Assembly: GCA_021234155.1 (NCBI GenBank) | Contig: JAJEKV010000053.1 | Span: forward strand, 2,712,077-2,776,076 | Source of the DNA: Isoetes taiwanensis | Taxonomy: Eukaryota; Streptophyta; Lycopodiopsida; Isoetales; Isoetaceae | Direction: 5' to 3' | Length of the DNA stretch: 64,000 nucleotides | Shown: positions 38,301-49,871 of the stretch, in pieces | Layout of the letters: each line of letters begins with the position of its first letter | Numbering within the stretch: the stretch's first letter is position 1 | The notes under the pieces: model-generated | Database searches by the model: none | Told to the model about the DNA's origin: nothing | What the model saw: only the letters and a program-made list of their open reading frames with translations | Position numbers and translations under genes: made by a program

Positions 38301-39284
38301 CGGTCTCTGATCTTTCCAAATGCTTAGTCATCTCCTTTATTCTATTCTCACAATTGGAATTAACTTCCAAATCCTTACTGATTTTTTCAATGGCAGCTTC
38401 TAATTCTTGCAAATCAGCCTTTAAACAATCAATGTGAATCATTAGAGCATCTGAGTCAGCAATATAACTTGATTTCTCCTCCTCTAAGTGGGATGCCAAA
38501 GCCATTTGCACATCAGTTGGCTTCCCGCTTGCTTTTACACCTGCCATAATGCTAAACTGCTCACATATTTGTGCATCTTTATTCAGCACAAGTCTTGTCA
38601 AGAACCTCTTATCACTCTCATGCTTCAACAGTTCAATTTCCATTGTTTTCCTTTTCTCTTTTAAAGTCTGTATTTCATCAAGCATGGAGGCAAAATCTAA
38701 TGCTCTTCTTTCCCTCCACCTTTTCATCATTTCCAACTGCTGCCCCAATTCTACTGAGGCATACATTTAGTAGCTTTAACAATTGGAAGACTTTTATCAG
38801 TAGCTAATTCAATGGTCGATTCTTTTTGAGAGCCTTTTGAATGAAGACTTGCACTTGCTTTCACCTCATCCCAATCAATGCTTACTCCTTTGTAATGAAG
38901 TGCATATGCTCGGGCAAAATACAATGGAATGTGATGATTTGCAATGTCCTTCCTACAAAAAACGTGCTCATCAAAAGAAAAAAAATCTGCCATCCAAATA
39001 GGCTTAATCCTGCACTCTTGATAACCCCTAATAGTAGGGGCTTCAGAACCCCAAACATCCTGCACTATTTGCACTAGCCCTGAAAACATGCTATCAAAAT
39101 TGTTGCTCCTAAGCTGCCTGATGCTTACCTTGTCAAACTCGGGCGGCAAGACCTCCCGATCTGAAGAAGACCCACTCTTGAGTTTTTGGGCGGCAGTTCC
39201 AGTGGGAGACCTTGGCATGGGCTTTACAGATTTGTTGCGAGGAGATTTCCTTGGAGATGTCTTTGTTCCAAGCTGTTTCGTCAT
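35356..39284 (-). CDS. Multi-exon gene: coiled coil plus Cys-rich motif, unknown function
   Basis: The first exon starts at 39,284 with a basic Ser/Pro region (KTSPRKSPRNKS), then SDREVLPPEFDKVSIRQL, a folded region with FSFDEHVFCRKDIANHH and YFARAYALHY, and, after one frame change near 38,760, about 180 residues of charged coiled coil (MMKRWRERRALDF to HLERSETDRL) down to 38,212. Next come CNDC and LCGHTYCLFC (about 38,225-38,140), a RING-like set of Cys/His. Downstream exons with good GT/AG borders lie at about 37,275-37,065, 36,835-36,740, 36,672-36,535, 36,360-36,215, then an acidic exon (36,222-35,893, DEEEENEEYREE) and a C-terminal part to 35,356. One in-frame TAG sits in the small exon at about 36,945. 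Likely a nuclear protein; similar in plan to the E0 minus-strand gene, so it may itself derive from an element. Confidence 0.55.
37640..37870. repeat. Imperfect intronic tandem repeat, about 100 bp
   Basis: Within a long intron of the coiled-coil gene. Shared text: AATGTAAAGGAAA, CAAATACTAAATTCA, and ACACCCTATCAA in two copies. Confidence 0.7.
38212..38766 (-). CDS. Coiled-coil exon of the 35.4-39.3 kb gene
   Basis: One open frame of 184 codons dominated by Leu/Glu/Lys heptads (for example MLDEIQTLKEKRKTMEIELL and LKADLQELEAAIEKISKDLE). It overlaps the end of the preceding 177-codon frame (38,751-39,284); one base in or near 38,755-38,770 would join the two. The C-terminal text turns basic and Ser-rich (PHTRRKKAGASSS) before the Cys/His motif. 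Confidence 0.7.
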   Translation of the reverse strand: MYASVELGQQLEMMKRWRERRALDFASMLDEIQTLKEKRKTMEIELLKHESDKRFLTRLVLNKDAQICEQFSIMAGVKASGKPTDVQMALASHLEEEKSSYIADSDALMIHIDCLKADLQELEAAIEKISKDLEVNSNCENRIKEMTKHLERSETDRLQPAPHTRRKKAGASSSHITNTCNNLQ

Positions 39285-39529
39285 GATCTCTTCCCTGGTG
39301 CGTCAGCTCTCTGAAAATGCAAGCTTTTGGCTATGGAGGTCCTGATCTTGGCTATGGAGGTTTGAATATGGATGTCAAGCTTTCGGCTATGGAGGTTCGA
39401 GCGGGAGAGAGGTTGAACAGAGAGCGGGAGGAGAGTTCAAAATTATTTGCCCTATTAATGATTCATTCCAAGAATAATAATTTCTGGGGGGAGGGATTTT
39501 CTTACACTTTGAATTTGTAAATGTAAAAT

Positions 39530-41770
39530 ACTGGCACTTTTTTTGCCCACCCTTTCATGCTTCTACCCAGATAGAAAGCTAAATAAACTCCGGAAGTAGA
39601 CAATTACCAAAGGTTTCAAAAGGAAAAGAGGTAAGCCACAATGAAACTCAAAGTCAGAGATCATTGAATAAAAACCCCACCCTTTCGGGTTTTCGGGGAA
39701 CCCATGGAGATAAATAACAGACTAGGAGCCACACAAGTGCATCATCCATCCATCATTTGACAGTTGCCATAGAATCATTGCATTCTTGGGAAGACTCATC
39801 TTGCAAAATCAACAACAACATATGGCCGAACATAAACCCTAGGTGCAATGGTAGATGGCAGAAAAAACTAGCAAGAAAGGAAAAGATGAGATGCAAGACA
39901 AGACAAATGGAGAAAAAGAAGTCAACAAACGTCAAGAAAGAAAAAGGGAAAGAGAGTGAAAAATAACTATGGAATATAAATGGGATAAAACCTCCAAATG
40001 ACCCCATTTGTAGCCATGAGGATAGATAGAGTAGGCCAAACATGAACATTATGCAAGGAAGAACAAGTACTTAGTATTGTCAAAAAACCCAAAGTACTGC
40101 ATTGCCCCAAAAAAAGAACCAAAGGAATAGAATAGAATAGACGCCAATATACACATCACTTAAGATGTACACGTAAGTACTGCCTTGGCCATAGGCTATA
40201 AAGAATGTAACATCAAATGTGTTAGTGCACAAAAGAACGAAAATTATTGAAATGGGCATGAAAAGTATGCCTGTTGGAAGTGTGAAGCACAAGCAAAAAA
40301 AGGATGAAACCAAATCAAACTTACGCCTCAATAAATAATATCTATCAATGCCTATTAGCATTACTTTGAACCTACCTATTGTTTATCTAGGCCTAATGCA
40401 TGATGTTCAAAAGAATCGAGAAGTATAATGTATGAATAAAGAAGAGATACCAAGAGTAACATTAAGCAACAGGCAAATTCAAAGAAAATTGCCTAAAAGA
40501 CTAGAAAGAACGAAATGATAGTATGAGCTAATTTAAAAATAAAAATCCAAACCAAAAGACATGGCAAAAAGAAAAGCAAAGAATGAAGACTCAAGAAGTG
40601 ATTGTCTATGGTTAAAAGGCCGGCTTCAGACTACATCTTGCAAGCAAAGAGTGAATTAGATAGTTTAGACAAAAGGTCAGCCATGGAACCATTAAAATAA
40701 AATAAAATGGAAAACTAAGAATGGTTCTAATAACCATTATGGAAAAAATCGAGTGGCTCACCACAGACTGTTGGAAATAGTGAAGAGTGCAGCGGGAGCT
40801 GCTGCAAACAAATCGCCCACTGCCGATTGAATAGTCTGGCCTGTCTTTTACAGAGAGGCGGTGGCAGGTGCCTTCTACAAAGAGGCGAGTGGCAGTTCAG
40901 ATGGACACCTACAGAACACAGAGGAAAAAATAGTGAACACCAAACAAACATAGGGAGAGGAGAGAATACATATGATTATGGAGTAATAACAAAATGTTTG
41001 AAAGAATGGTGCATGGAAACTATCAAACATAGAGGCAAACAGTAAAAAGGTGATATTAAAGAAAAAACAGAAGATACCATAGAAAGATCAACTTCTGTAG
41101 ATATCTCAGGTTCAAGAGGAGGTTCAAGAGGTCCATCTTGCTCTAAGATACCTACATGAAGCTTTAAAATGTAATCAACGTCTGCTTGGACCAGATCACA
41201 TTTAGGTAGAAACAAACTCATTAATAACAACTCTATGACTCACTTTCATTTGCACTGCTTTATAGGCTATTAGCAATACATGTCCAACTATTCTTTTTGC
41301 ATGTCTCCAACAACTTCTTGAAAAATTGACAAATATGATGAACCTTATAGACTGCAGCTAAGATCTAACCAAAGCTAAATCAAGCTTTAAGCAGCTAAGC
41401 TTCTGCTATTTCGTAAGCCTCTTTTTCAGTCAAATCTAGAATGAAAGCTGAAGGGGCGGAAAATCGAAGAACAGTTGGGAAACACCAAAGAGGATGCATA
41501 GAAGACAATGATTACTGACAAACCTTGTACAGATCACCGTGGTATTGTTAAAGGTACGCTCTAAATAGTTGCTATTGCTGCAGTCTATCTTCATAGATGA
41601 TCTGAACCATAAGTAGAATTATTTTGCTCAACATAATATGATACTGAATACAAATATGTTAAACAAGCTCACTTGAACACATCATATTCAATATACAGCC
41701 AGAAAGCATTATTGCCTTGGCTTGTCAGTGCCGCATTTCCAGATTTATTCCATATGCAAGATACAAGAAT
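39530..41770. other. Long AT-rich stretch without a convincing gene
   Basis: Frames here are short or low complexity. On the minus strand near 41,060-41,220 there is exon-like text ([17 protein letters not shown], then [17 protein letters not shown]) with possible splice borders, but no family is recognised. Confidence 0.45.
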
Positions 41771-41774
41771 AATT

Positions 41775-42116
41775 TTAAGAAGATGGGCATTGTTTGTCAC
41801 AGAGGCGAACCCAGTCAGGGACATTAACACAGCTTGTGGGGAGCTGTTTGCTGCAGAGGCAATGCATTGGGTGGCTGAGTAACAGGTTACAGCAGGCATT
41901 TAATTGGCGACCAATGCGGTTGACAATAGGGGAGAAATCTGTGGAGGAATTGACGCCGCCCGCAATGGGCTGCAGAATGCGCACCAATCCTCCACTGCAG
42001 CGAGTTGCAACATCGAGCACAGATGCCGTGTCGCAGCCACTCGGCGGCGACTTGGCATCTGTGCACACCAAGCTCAAGCTCACTACCAGCAGCACCCACA
42101 CCTTCTAAGCCTCCAT
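41775..42116 (-). CDS. Small secreted Cys-rich protein, lipid-transfer-like (8CM), with early stop
   Basis: The minus-strand frame runs to a TAA at 41,775. It opens with a signal-peptide-like hydrophobic run (VWVLLVVSLSLVCTDA), then Cys residues in the order C, C, CC, C-x-C, C, C, C (TRC, ACC, HCLC, SC, LC, QC), which resembles the eight-cysteine fold of plant non-specific lipid transfer proteins; those act in the apoplast on lipids. The C2-to-CC gap is long (34 residues), and an LQPI sits where a Cys often is, so it is a divergent member or a broken one. The nearest in-frame ATG (42,114-42,116) is followed three codons later by TAG (42,105-42,107). Either this is a pseudogene, the stop is an error, or translation begins elsewhere. 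Confidence 0.55.
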
Positions 42117-42199
42117 TGCTCGCTATTCCTCTTCCTCCCCCTTCCCAACCCGATTGGGTTCCGTGGACGTTAAAATTTCTTCCTTCCTTCCAACCTTAA

Positions 42200-44389
42200 G
42201 CACACCTTCATATTCTCATACCCCCATATGACACGCTTTTCTCATCTCACACGTTCTTCTTTTTCCTGCTTTGACCAGTCATAACTGGCATGGCCTCGCC
42301 AGTTGTTGAAAATAATGGACTCCCCAGCGTTCCCACTTTGATGCCTTTGATTTTTTTATGCCTTTCTTTTCTTGTCATCATTCATACACATGCTGCAAAT
42401 TATATTCTAAGGCATGGTTCCATTGTCCTTTTCTCAACAAGGCATGGATGCAACTGTTACTTCTGCCAATCCATTTAGCTTATTAGGCTTGTGGATAACA
42501 ATTACATGTATATGTTAGAATTGTCCAACAATGAGTTTTATCTTCACCAGAGCTTGCATTTGTATTGCGCCTGCACTGAGCTGAAGCATATTTGGCCAGC
42601 GTTGTAAACCCATCTTTGTCCTTTTCGCACTTCTTTGGTTTGCCATGAAGGGACACCAGCATTGCAATTGCTGGGCTATAGGAGGTGATCCCAGTGTATA
42701 GCTCGATCAGGTATTCTCTTATCTCTTTCTTCTTATAGCGGTTGCAAAACACAGAGACATTTTGTGAATATTTGGAAGCATTCACATTTATGTCTTGAAA
42801 AAGCTTTTACAAACCCAAGACAAAGATGAAGGCTATTATTTTCTTCAAATCCGTTTCAACCTACTGCTGACATATTTTGTTTTACAAATAAGATCTGACC
42901 TATTTTTGGCTTAGTCCAAAAAAATTTTGAGAAAATAATCCGGTTTTGCCAAAGCCCAGTGTGTCCTCCAAAGAATATATTTGCAAAGAGCCATTCTTTA
43001 TTCGTTGCCTTGTATGTTCTTTTTCTATTTGTGATCAACAAAAATGATATAGAATGCTTTCTTTGATAAGCAGTCATGTCTCTTCTCCAACAACATTTGA
43101 ATAAAGCTATTGTTTATCCCTAGAGCTTAAGATATAAGTGAAAGCTTAGCTTAGATATTTGTGTTTCTGTAGATGCACATGTTGGCGAGCATTTCAATGA
43201 AAAGTCGCTAAGGAATAATTCTTAAAACTGGAATTTTTTACGACTCTACTATTTCAAACCAATTATTCATCTACTATTGCAGATTTACACCGTCTGGGGG
43301 TAAGTCTCTTATCTATGGGTTCAAGATGTGCCTAGAGTCATTCTTTAATCTGAACATGATAGTTTGCAGCTTCATGGCCTAGAACTAGAGCGCTTAGACA
43401 AATTTCATGGTTTTCGCTGCTTCCATAATAAAATCATGGCAGATGCATGTCAGAGTGGTTACTTGTTCATAATAAGCTATTGATCCATGCTTTTCTCAAA
43501 ACTAATGATATCCTTTTCCGCAGTTCCAAGCAGCCTTTGTAATGGGGCCAAGTTAGGGCCTCTAAGCTTTTTCTCATTTGTGTTTATTAATCTTTGGGCT
43601 TGCAGTGCATCATACCTTCCTAGGGCACATGGCTAATTACGTCTAAGACTAACCATTTTTAAGACTGGAACATGCAACAGTCAGATCAAGCTATGAACTA
43701 TAATGCTAAAGCATCTTGAAGTTAGAAAATACAATTTTCTATTGTAACACCATATGGAGGAAAGCAACAGGAGCATGGTTGAACTAAGCTAGTAAGAATG
43801 TTTTGAAAATTGCAACGCTAAATGTTTGCCATTCATGTGAATGTTCATGCCATTTTTACTATGAAAGTGCATTTGATCTAATATCGGCTTCAATCTAGCT
43901 TTAGGAAAACACTATGGACTTTATAATGTTGCATGTTTGTGAGTCTGATGGATGGGAACATTTGGATCAATAGTGATGGCCCTCGTAAAAGGACCCTTCA
44001 ACTAAAGTGAACACTAGCTTATTCCATCCATACAAGCAAGTTGTAGTCAAATGGATTTCACTAGATTCAAAGCCTTTGCTTGTGGATGGCCATAGGTAAT
44101 ACGTGGTTGACGTGTAAGGGACATAGTTTTTGTCTACCTTTTTAGATATCTAAGAACTAGTTCATTCCTTCTTAGTGTAGTGTGAGTGAAATGAAAGAAC
44201 AATCTCATCTCCTTGCAACCTACAAAACTTAAATATGAATATCAAATCCCACAAGTCACCTTGCTATCCTCCCAACCGAATTTGCCAGGAAAGCCTCTAA
44301 TGAGGTCCCTATCTCAGTCTTGCACTTTCTTTAACACAATTCAATGACAGTCAGGCTAATAGAAGATAATAGCTTTTAGTAGAACTTAG
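42200..44389. other. Intergenic stretch
   Basis: About 2.2 kb with no coding that I can support and no strong repeats. Confidence 0.6.
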
Positions 44390-46396
44390 AGTTTTAGAAC
44401 TCCACCTCCCATCCATGTTGCTAAACCTAATGTTGATGCCAATCTTGATCCTCAATCCCTATCTGCTGCACCTAGGAAGAAGAAATCAGGCCATGCAAAC
44501 CTCCAAACTAGACCAAAAAGAAGTCAGCCCAAAGATCTTGTTAGAAATGCAGCAAGGGGGGCTTGGACTGTGAAAGTTATGGAGGAAGCCATTGATGCAA
44601 TAGATGATGTTCTCATGTCTATTAGAGCTGCTGCTATTCATTATGGCATCCTCCAAACCACACTTAGAAACCATCTGTCAGGTTTAACCCAACACAAGCA
44701 TGGTTGCATTCCTAGGGCCTTGACTATTGATGAGGAAAATAGTCTTGCTGCTTGGGCTTTGCAGCAAGCTAATAATGGAAGGGCCATCACTTTAGAAATA
44801 TTTAGGGAAAGAGTGGCTGAGCTTGCAATTAACAGGCCTACAACTTTTGCAGATGGCTTGCCCGGCCAAAAATGGTGGAGAGGGTTCAAGAGAAGACACC
44901 CTGAGATCAGGCTCAGATCTGCCCAGCCAATTGAGGTGCTTAGAACCCGGGCCTTGACAACATCTAACCTGAACAACTTCTATGGCACCCTACAAAACAT
45001 TTACCGTAGTGTGCAGTTGGACTCCAGCCGAATTTGGAACTGTGATGAGACTGGGATCCAAGCTGGAGATAGGACTGGAATTAAGATGCTTGCCAAGTCC
45101 ACTAATCGATATGTTGGTGGCACTATTCCCAATAGTAGAGAGTGGGTGACACTCTTATGCTGTGTCAATGCTGCAGGCCAAAGAATACCTAACCTTTATG
45201 TCTTTTAAGGGAAGAGGATGAGGGACTGTAATGTGTTGGCAGGCTGTGAACCTGGTGCAGTCTGGTCATATAAAAAAAAAGCATGGATTACTGATGTCTT
45301 GTTTGCAGGTTGGCTTGATCACTTCAAAGCTTCAGTTCCAGGGGGGATTAGTCCACAAAGACCACACTTGTTGGTGTGTGATGGCCATGGCAGCCATGTG
45401 ACCATGGAGGCGATGTCCAAAGCTAGGGATATGGCTGCACAGTGTGCTACTCCCTCCACACACTTCTCACAAACTCCAGCCTCTAGATGTGTCTTGCTTC
45501 TCCCCATTCAAGCAAGCCTTCAGAAGATTAAGAGCCAAACTGATGCATACAACCAATTATGTTGAGCCATCCAAGCCAGATCTTGCTACTCTTGTTTACA
45601 AAGCTTGTGATGCAGCACTTACCCCTGAAAACATCAAAGCAGGATTCCAAGCAACTGGAATTTGGCCCTTTCTTGCTGATATGGTGCTACCAGACCCTAC
45701 TGCTGATCAGTATGCAGCAGAACATCCAGATGAGGAGGGGACTAGTGATGGGATTCTGACGTTGTATATGATAGAGTTGATCCCCCAGCCAATGAGGCTG
45801 AAACTAACAGTGACAATGTTGTTCCTGATTCTGAAGCACCTGCAGATGGCTTGCATGCACTAGCTGCTGCAATTGAGCAAGATAAAATCACTGAAATAGC
45901 TGCAGCAAATGAGGCAGTGGTAGTTGCAACACATGAAGATACAAGCAAGAAGGGAAAAGGTAAGCTTCCTCCTACTCTCAAAAAGAAGCTTTACATTACT
46001 AGTGATGAGTTTATGGCTGCAAAGAGAGATTACTTAAAGCAATTAGAGGAGGCAAAGGAAATTAGAAAGAAGCAAGTTGAAGAGAAGGCTAGGATAAGGG
46101 AGGAGAAGGCCAAAAAGAAAGAGGAAGAGAAGTTGAGGAAGGAGAAGGTAAGGTTGGAGAGAGATGAGAGGAGAAAGGCCAATGGGCCCGAGAAGAGAAA
46201 GAGAAAGAAGGGTAGGAAATTTGCTGAAAGTGATGATAGTGAAACTGATGAAGAAATTGAGATTGCCAACATAGAGGTTGCCTATCAAATGAGGAGCGGC
46301 AAACGTGTGAGGAAGTCAAGTTCAAAGGTCATTGAGGCTGCTGAGGCCAATGAAAGTGCTAAGGTACACTTAATTTGTGCTTACTATTATCTTTAG
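44390..46396 (+). pseudogene. Pogo-like (Tc1/mariner superfamily) DDE transposase, frame-broken
   Basis: The open frame starts at 44,390 (a stop precedes it) but its first ATG is 44,570, so the N-terminus may be spliced. Order: HTH psq-like segment (IRAAAIHYGILQTTLRNHLSG), a CENP-B/Tc5-type DNA-binding stretch (LPGQKWWRGFKRRHPEIRLR), then the catalytic core with NCDETG (Asp at 45,044), LLVCDGHGSHVT (Asp at 45,380) and LQPLDVS (Asp at about 45,486), giving roughly DD35D, then GFQATGIWPF and a long Lys/Glu-rich tail (45,980-46,220). An in-frame TAA (45,206) arises from TTTT with GGGAAG where YVFKGKR is expected; further shifts lie near 45,440 and 45,755. E2 begins 6 bp after the last stop. No TIRs for this element were identified. 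Confidence 0.85.
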
Positions 46397-46402
46397 GATA
46401 AT

Positions 46403-46432
46403 AACAAAGTTTAAATTGAAACGCACTTATTT
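46403..46432 (+). repeat. Terminal inverted repeat of E2 (inner partner outside the window)
   Basis: Starts AACAAAGTTTAAATTG and continues ACGCACTTATTT; differs from the E1 termini by one or two bases. Subterminal GAATCTTTGAAAGATTCC follows, as in E1. Confidence 0.9.
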
Positions 46433-47080
46433 GCTCCAAACGCACTTCAAAAGGAATCTTTGAAAGATTCCCTAAAATTCCCTTAAAAAGTCCATTTTTA
46501 AGGTTTTTTCGTGACAGATGTAGGTACCCTTTTTGAGGGGTTGATTGAACATACCATCCATGCAAAAATTTTAAATAGCAATTTTCATCCTCCCAATTTA
46601 GAACAAAAAATAGTTACTTATATAAAGTGTAGCAAAAAGGGGGCAATAAAAAAAATAGCAAGGGTAGTAGAGTGACAAGGAAGTGATATATTCAAGGTTG
46701 TGAAAATTGTACAAAATTATGAACAAAATTGTAAAAAATATAGGACATTTTGACAAACCCTCATCACCTGCACTTTCTGTTCTTTACATGTTCGAGTCAT
46801 CGGACAAACTTACATTTTGCAGCAATATCAGGATGCATCTCATCCTCAGACTCATTTAATCCCTGATCACTTGAGCCTTCATCCTCAGCTTCACTCTCAA
46901 AACTGGATGTACTCGAACGATCTTCTTCCTCACTGTCTACAAGTGAGTCTTCATCATCATCTTTTTTGGCCACCTTTCTAGGTTGTTTGTCTAATCCACA
47001 TGCCGACCTTATTAAAGTTTGAGTGACCATACGTAACTTATTAGCGGCCGGTCGACAAAGTCATGTGCAAGAACCTTTAC

Positions 47081-49348
47081 TTTTTTTTTTTTTTTTTTTT
47101 TTTTGAAGAAACGGCAGAGATTGTATTAGTATATGAGAAAATTACATGATCATACATACAAAAAAACCATTGTAGGGATCAACCTTGCAATGGAAAAATG
47201 GTGATGGCTAGAGGACCACCACAAACCTTTTTTAGGGGAAGGATACCCGCTCAAAACAAAGGAAAAAGCACTTTTAAAAAATAGTTCGAGCATAGAGAAA
47301 GTCCAAAAGCTGGTCAACATTTTACGTAATATCGGGGACCCCTTCGAGATTGATTATAGCAAAGGCCTCCTCTCAGATGGACAAGCATCAGTCGTCAAGT
47401 TCATTCGCCCATAACCTCGTTGAATCCGGAGATACATAACCCAAGCATCACGAGCATCTTCATGAATTTTCAGCTTTGCTTGGAAGTAAGGTTTAATCTC
47501 CTGGATGAACCTCCGAAGATCTTCATCATTCAAATGGCCGGGTAAAGGTAATGCGGTGATAACCTCGCTTTTAAGCCGAGAAAAGTGCATCAATGGTTTC
47601 CAAAGGCGAGAGAGGAACAGTAGCAGGGATCAACCTCGCGGGCATGTCCTCCCTCATGGTGCCTCCTCAGCAGAAGCTCTGTCAAACAAAGAATCCACAT
47701 CATTAAAGAGCAAAGTGAAAAACTGAAAGAAACCATTGAAGTTTCCTAAGGAATCCCAGCGTCTGTTATAATTCAAGCCCTGCTTTGCCTTATGAGCCAT
47801 GGCAGCTTCAGCTAGGAGGACCTGAAAGGAAGCTTTGAGTTTATTCAGACTTGGGGCCGATCCAGAGATAGCAACTTCATTTCTATGTTTCCATATGGCC
47901 CAGCAAGAAAGGATCCGAATGGTTCCTTTGAAAGGGGAATTCTGATTTAAGTATTGTAGCAAGGAAGCCTCATCAATAGGAGTATGTTGCACCAGAGGTT
48001 GAATCCACTGCCAAAAAAGAGAAAGCCAAGGACAGAGGAAGACGTGTGAACTTGTTTCTGTGGAGCCACAGTCCATTGGACATAAATCAGAGATTTGATT
48101 GTTGAATTGGGCTCTGAAACCATTTGTTTTTAAACTTTTGTTCAACAGTAACCATCTAAAGAGCCCGATTTTGCTAGCACATTGAAGTTTCCACCCCTGT
48201 CTTATGATTTCAATAGCAAGATCCTGTTGGCAATTCCAAGCTCTGCTCACTTTTAATTGAGACCTGTCCAAAAGCATACTATAAATTTTAGAAACCTTAT
48301 ATGGACGCCCACCACAGGTCCAATTCTGAGCTTCATTTGCTTGTCCAACTGGGTTTCGGGTTAGAGTGGCATAGATGTTTCTGTTTGTATCCGTGTCAGG
48401 CAGGATTGAGGTGAGGTCTCCCCAATCTTTCCATTTGTCACCATTTTTCATGGAACCAATGGTATGCAGATCTGCATAGCACCATTCCTTATACTTAAGA
48501 GGATGTTTAAGGGCTAAACATCCCTCCTCTTCCTCGGTCAGGTCCTGATGCCAGAAGAAACTAAAATTATTACTAACAGAAGTCAAAGGCCGAGCTCTGA
48601 AGCAGGGAGATGCTTGGTTCCATGCAGAGAGAATTCTTCTCAAAATTTTGGATGTGCCTGGGGCAGCTTTAAGTTGAAAGAAAAGCCGAGTCGGGAAGAT
48701 GATGAGGGAGTGAAGGAGACCCTTCTAGAGATGTAACCCCGGCCGAAGACTTTTACCAATTTCAAAGGTCGAGAGAGGGGGCAAAGAGCATTAAAGATCT
48801 CCACTACTAGCTTTGCTTTGCGGGGCTTGTGCTTGGACAAAAAGGTCTTTTGCAGCCCGGACCTCCTTCTTTCCTAGGCGGTCAGACACTCCAGGAGACC
48901 ATTCTCGCACCTTGCGGATATAATCCCTCATGGCTGATTCTAGCTTCCTATAGGAGGATTTATCAGCAATGATGGCTGAAGAGAAAAAAATGTGTGTACT
49001 TGCAATCACACTATTAACAATCTCGACTCTTCCTGCAAGGGAAAGGGATTTAGGATACATTTGTATTTTTTTCCTCATCCTATTGACTATGGGATCCCAT
49101 AACCCTGCCAGATTCATATTAACTGCCAAAGGTAAGCCAAGTAATTTGGTGGCAGTTTTGTGACCTGTGACCTTTATTCCATGGATCTCGTCTTCCTCAG
49201 ATTGCAGGATAATTGTGCTTTTACTTTTATTCAAATGGACTCCTGATGCACCCCCAAAAAGATTTAGCATCTCCAGAAACTTTGGCAAACTGGAACCATC
49301 ATTTTGAAGGAAGGTAAAAGTATCATCTGCATACTGCATTATAGAGAA
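47081..49348 (-). mobile_element. 5'-truncated LINE (non-LTR retrotransposon)
   Basis: Read on the minus strand, it starts inside the reverse transcriptase just before the catalytic MQYADDTF motif (about 49,340) and runs through the RT thumb/connection region (LNLFGGASGVHLNKSKS, LLGLPLAVN, LSLAGRVEIVNSVI), a C-terminal zinc-binding domain (LCPMDCGSTETSSHVFLCPW), and a 3' region ending in a 24-base T-run (47,081-47,104, i.e. the A-tail). It is flanked by AAGAACCTTTAC at 47,069-47,080 and 49,349-49,360, a 12-bp target duplication. About 2.27 kb remains. Confidence 0.95.
47654..48643 (-). pseudogene. LINE C-terminal domain with zf-RVT
   Basis: A 329-codon open frame. The middle holds the plant-LINE zinc-binding region: CQ, KLQCASKIGLFRWLLLNKSL, LCPMDCG, SSHVFLCPW, then LFWQWI, with paired Cys and a His-Cys pair. 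It follows the RT-containing frame (to 48,791), with a frame break between 48,640 and 48,840. The protein would bind RNA or DNA during target-primed reverse transcription, but this copy lacks the endonuclease and most of RT. Confidence 0.85.
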
Positions 49349-49871
49349 AAGAACCTTTACTTCAGCTAGATCTATGACAGCAGTGTTTGCTTTGGACTTT
49401 GCTCTCTTTCCCACTCTTGTTCTTACCGTCTCCAAAGTATAACTCCCACTGAAAGCATTGGCAGCATTTGTTCTCATCCAGTGCACTTTTAATTGAGTGG
49501 GAATTCCATCCCCTCTTGTTACCTCCAGTACTTTAGCTAGCCAGAATGGCTTCCCAGATTCATCATTATCAGCTGGGACAGCTATGAGCATTCCTATCTG
49601 AATCTCTGAGACTGAACCAGATACTCGAGCAACTTGTTGTGCCGTGCGTCTGGGGCCAGTGTACATGACTCTGTCATCTTCATCTGAGCTAGCCATTATC
49701 TCTACATGTTCCTCTTGATTCTCAACTTGCACAGGGAGAGTTGGCCTAGATGGCCAGTTGAATGTAACTGGTCTTCGACCTTGTAATGAAGCTTGCAACA
49801 TGTCACGTTGCCGAGAAAAAAACTGAGGCCACCATAAAGCATCTACCTCCCCAAAGTGGTTAGAGCATGAC

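Larger units (their letters stand above)
46797..49871 (-). pseudogene. 3' part of the E1-type plus-strand gene, inverted, split by a LINE
   Basis: Homologous to E1 59,050-59,870 in reverse. The outer exon (47,030-46,797) is a basic then acidic tail (KKDDDEDSLVDSEEEDRSS). The inner part (49,871-49,361) has WWPQFFSRQRDM, EIQIGMLIAVPADNDES, FWLAKVLEVTR and KVHWMRTNA, a PWWP/chromo/BAH-like reader by appearance. It is better preserved here than in E1. The gene is cut at 49,871, where the sequence jumps straight into the methyltransferase gene. Confidence 0.75.

Noticed and set aside
44641-44976. Minus-strand open frame of 111 codons
   Set aside because: It is the complement of the pogo transposase coding region.
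46030-46325. Minus-strand Phe/Leu/Ser-rich open frames
   Set aside because: They are shadows of the Lys/Glu-rich transposase tail on the plus strand.
47354-47593. 79-codon minus-strand frame as a separate gene
   Set aside because: It lies in the 3' part of the LINE before its A-tail.
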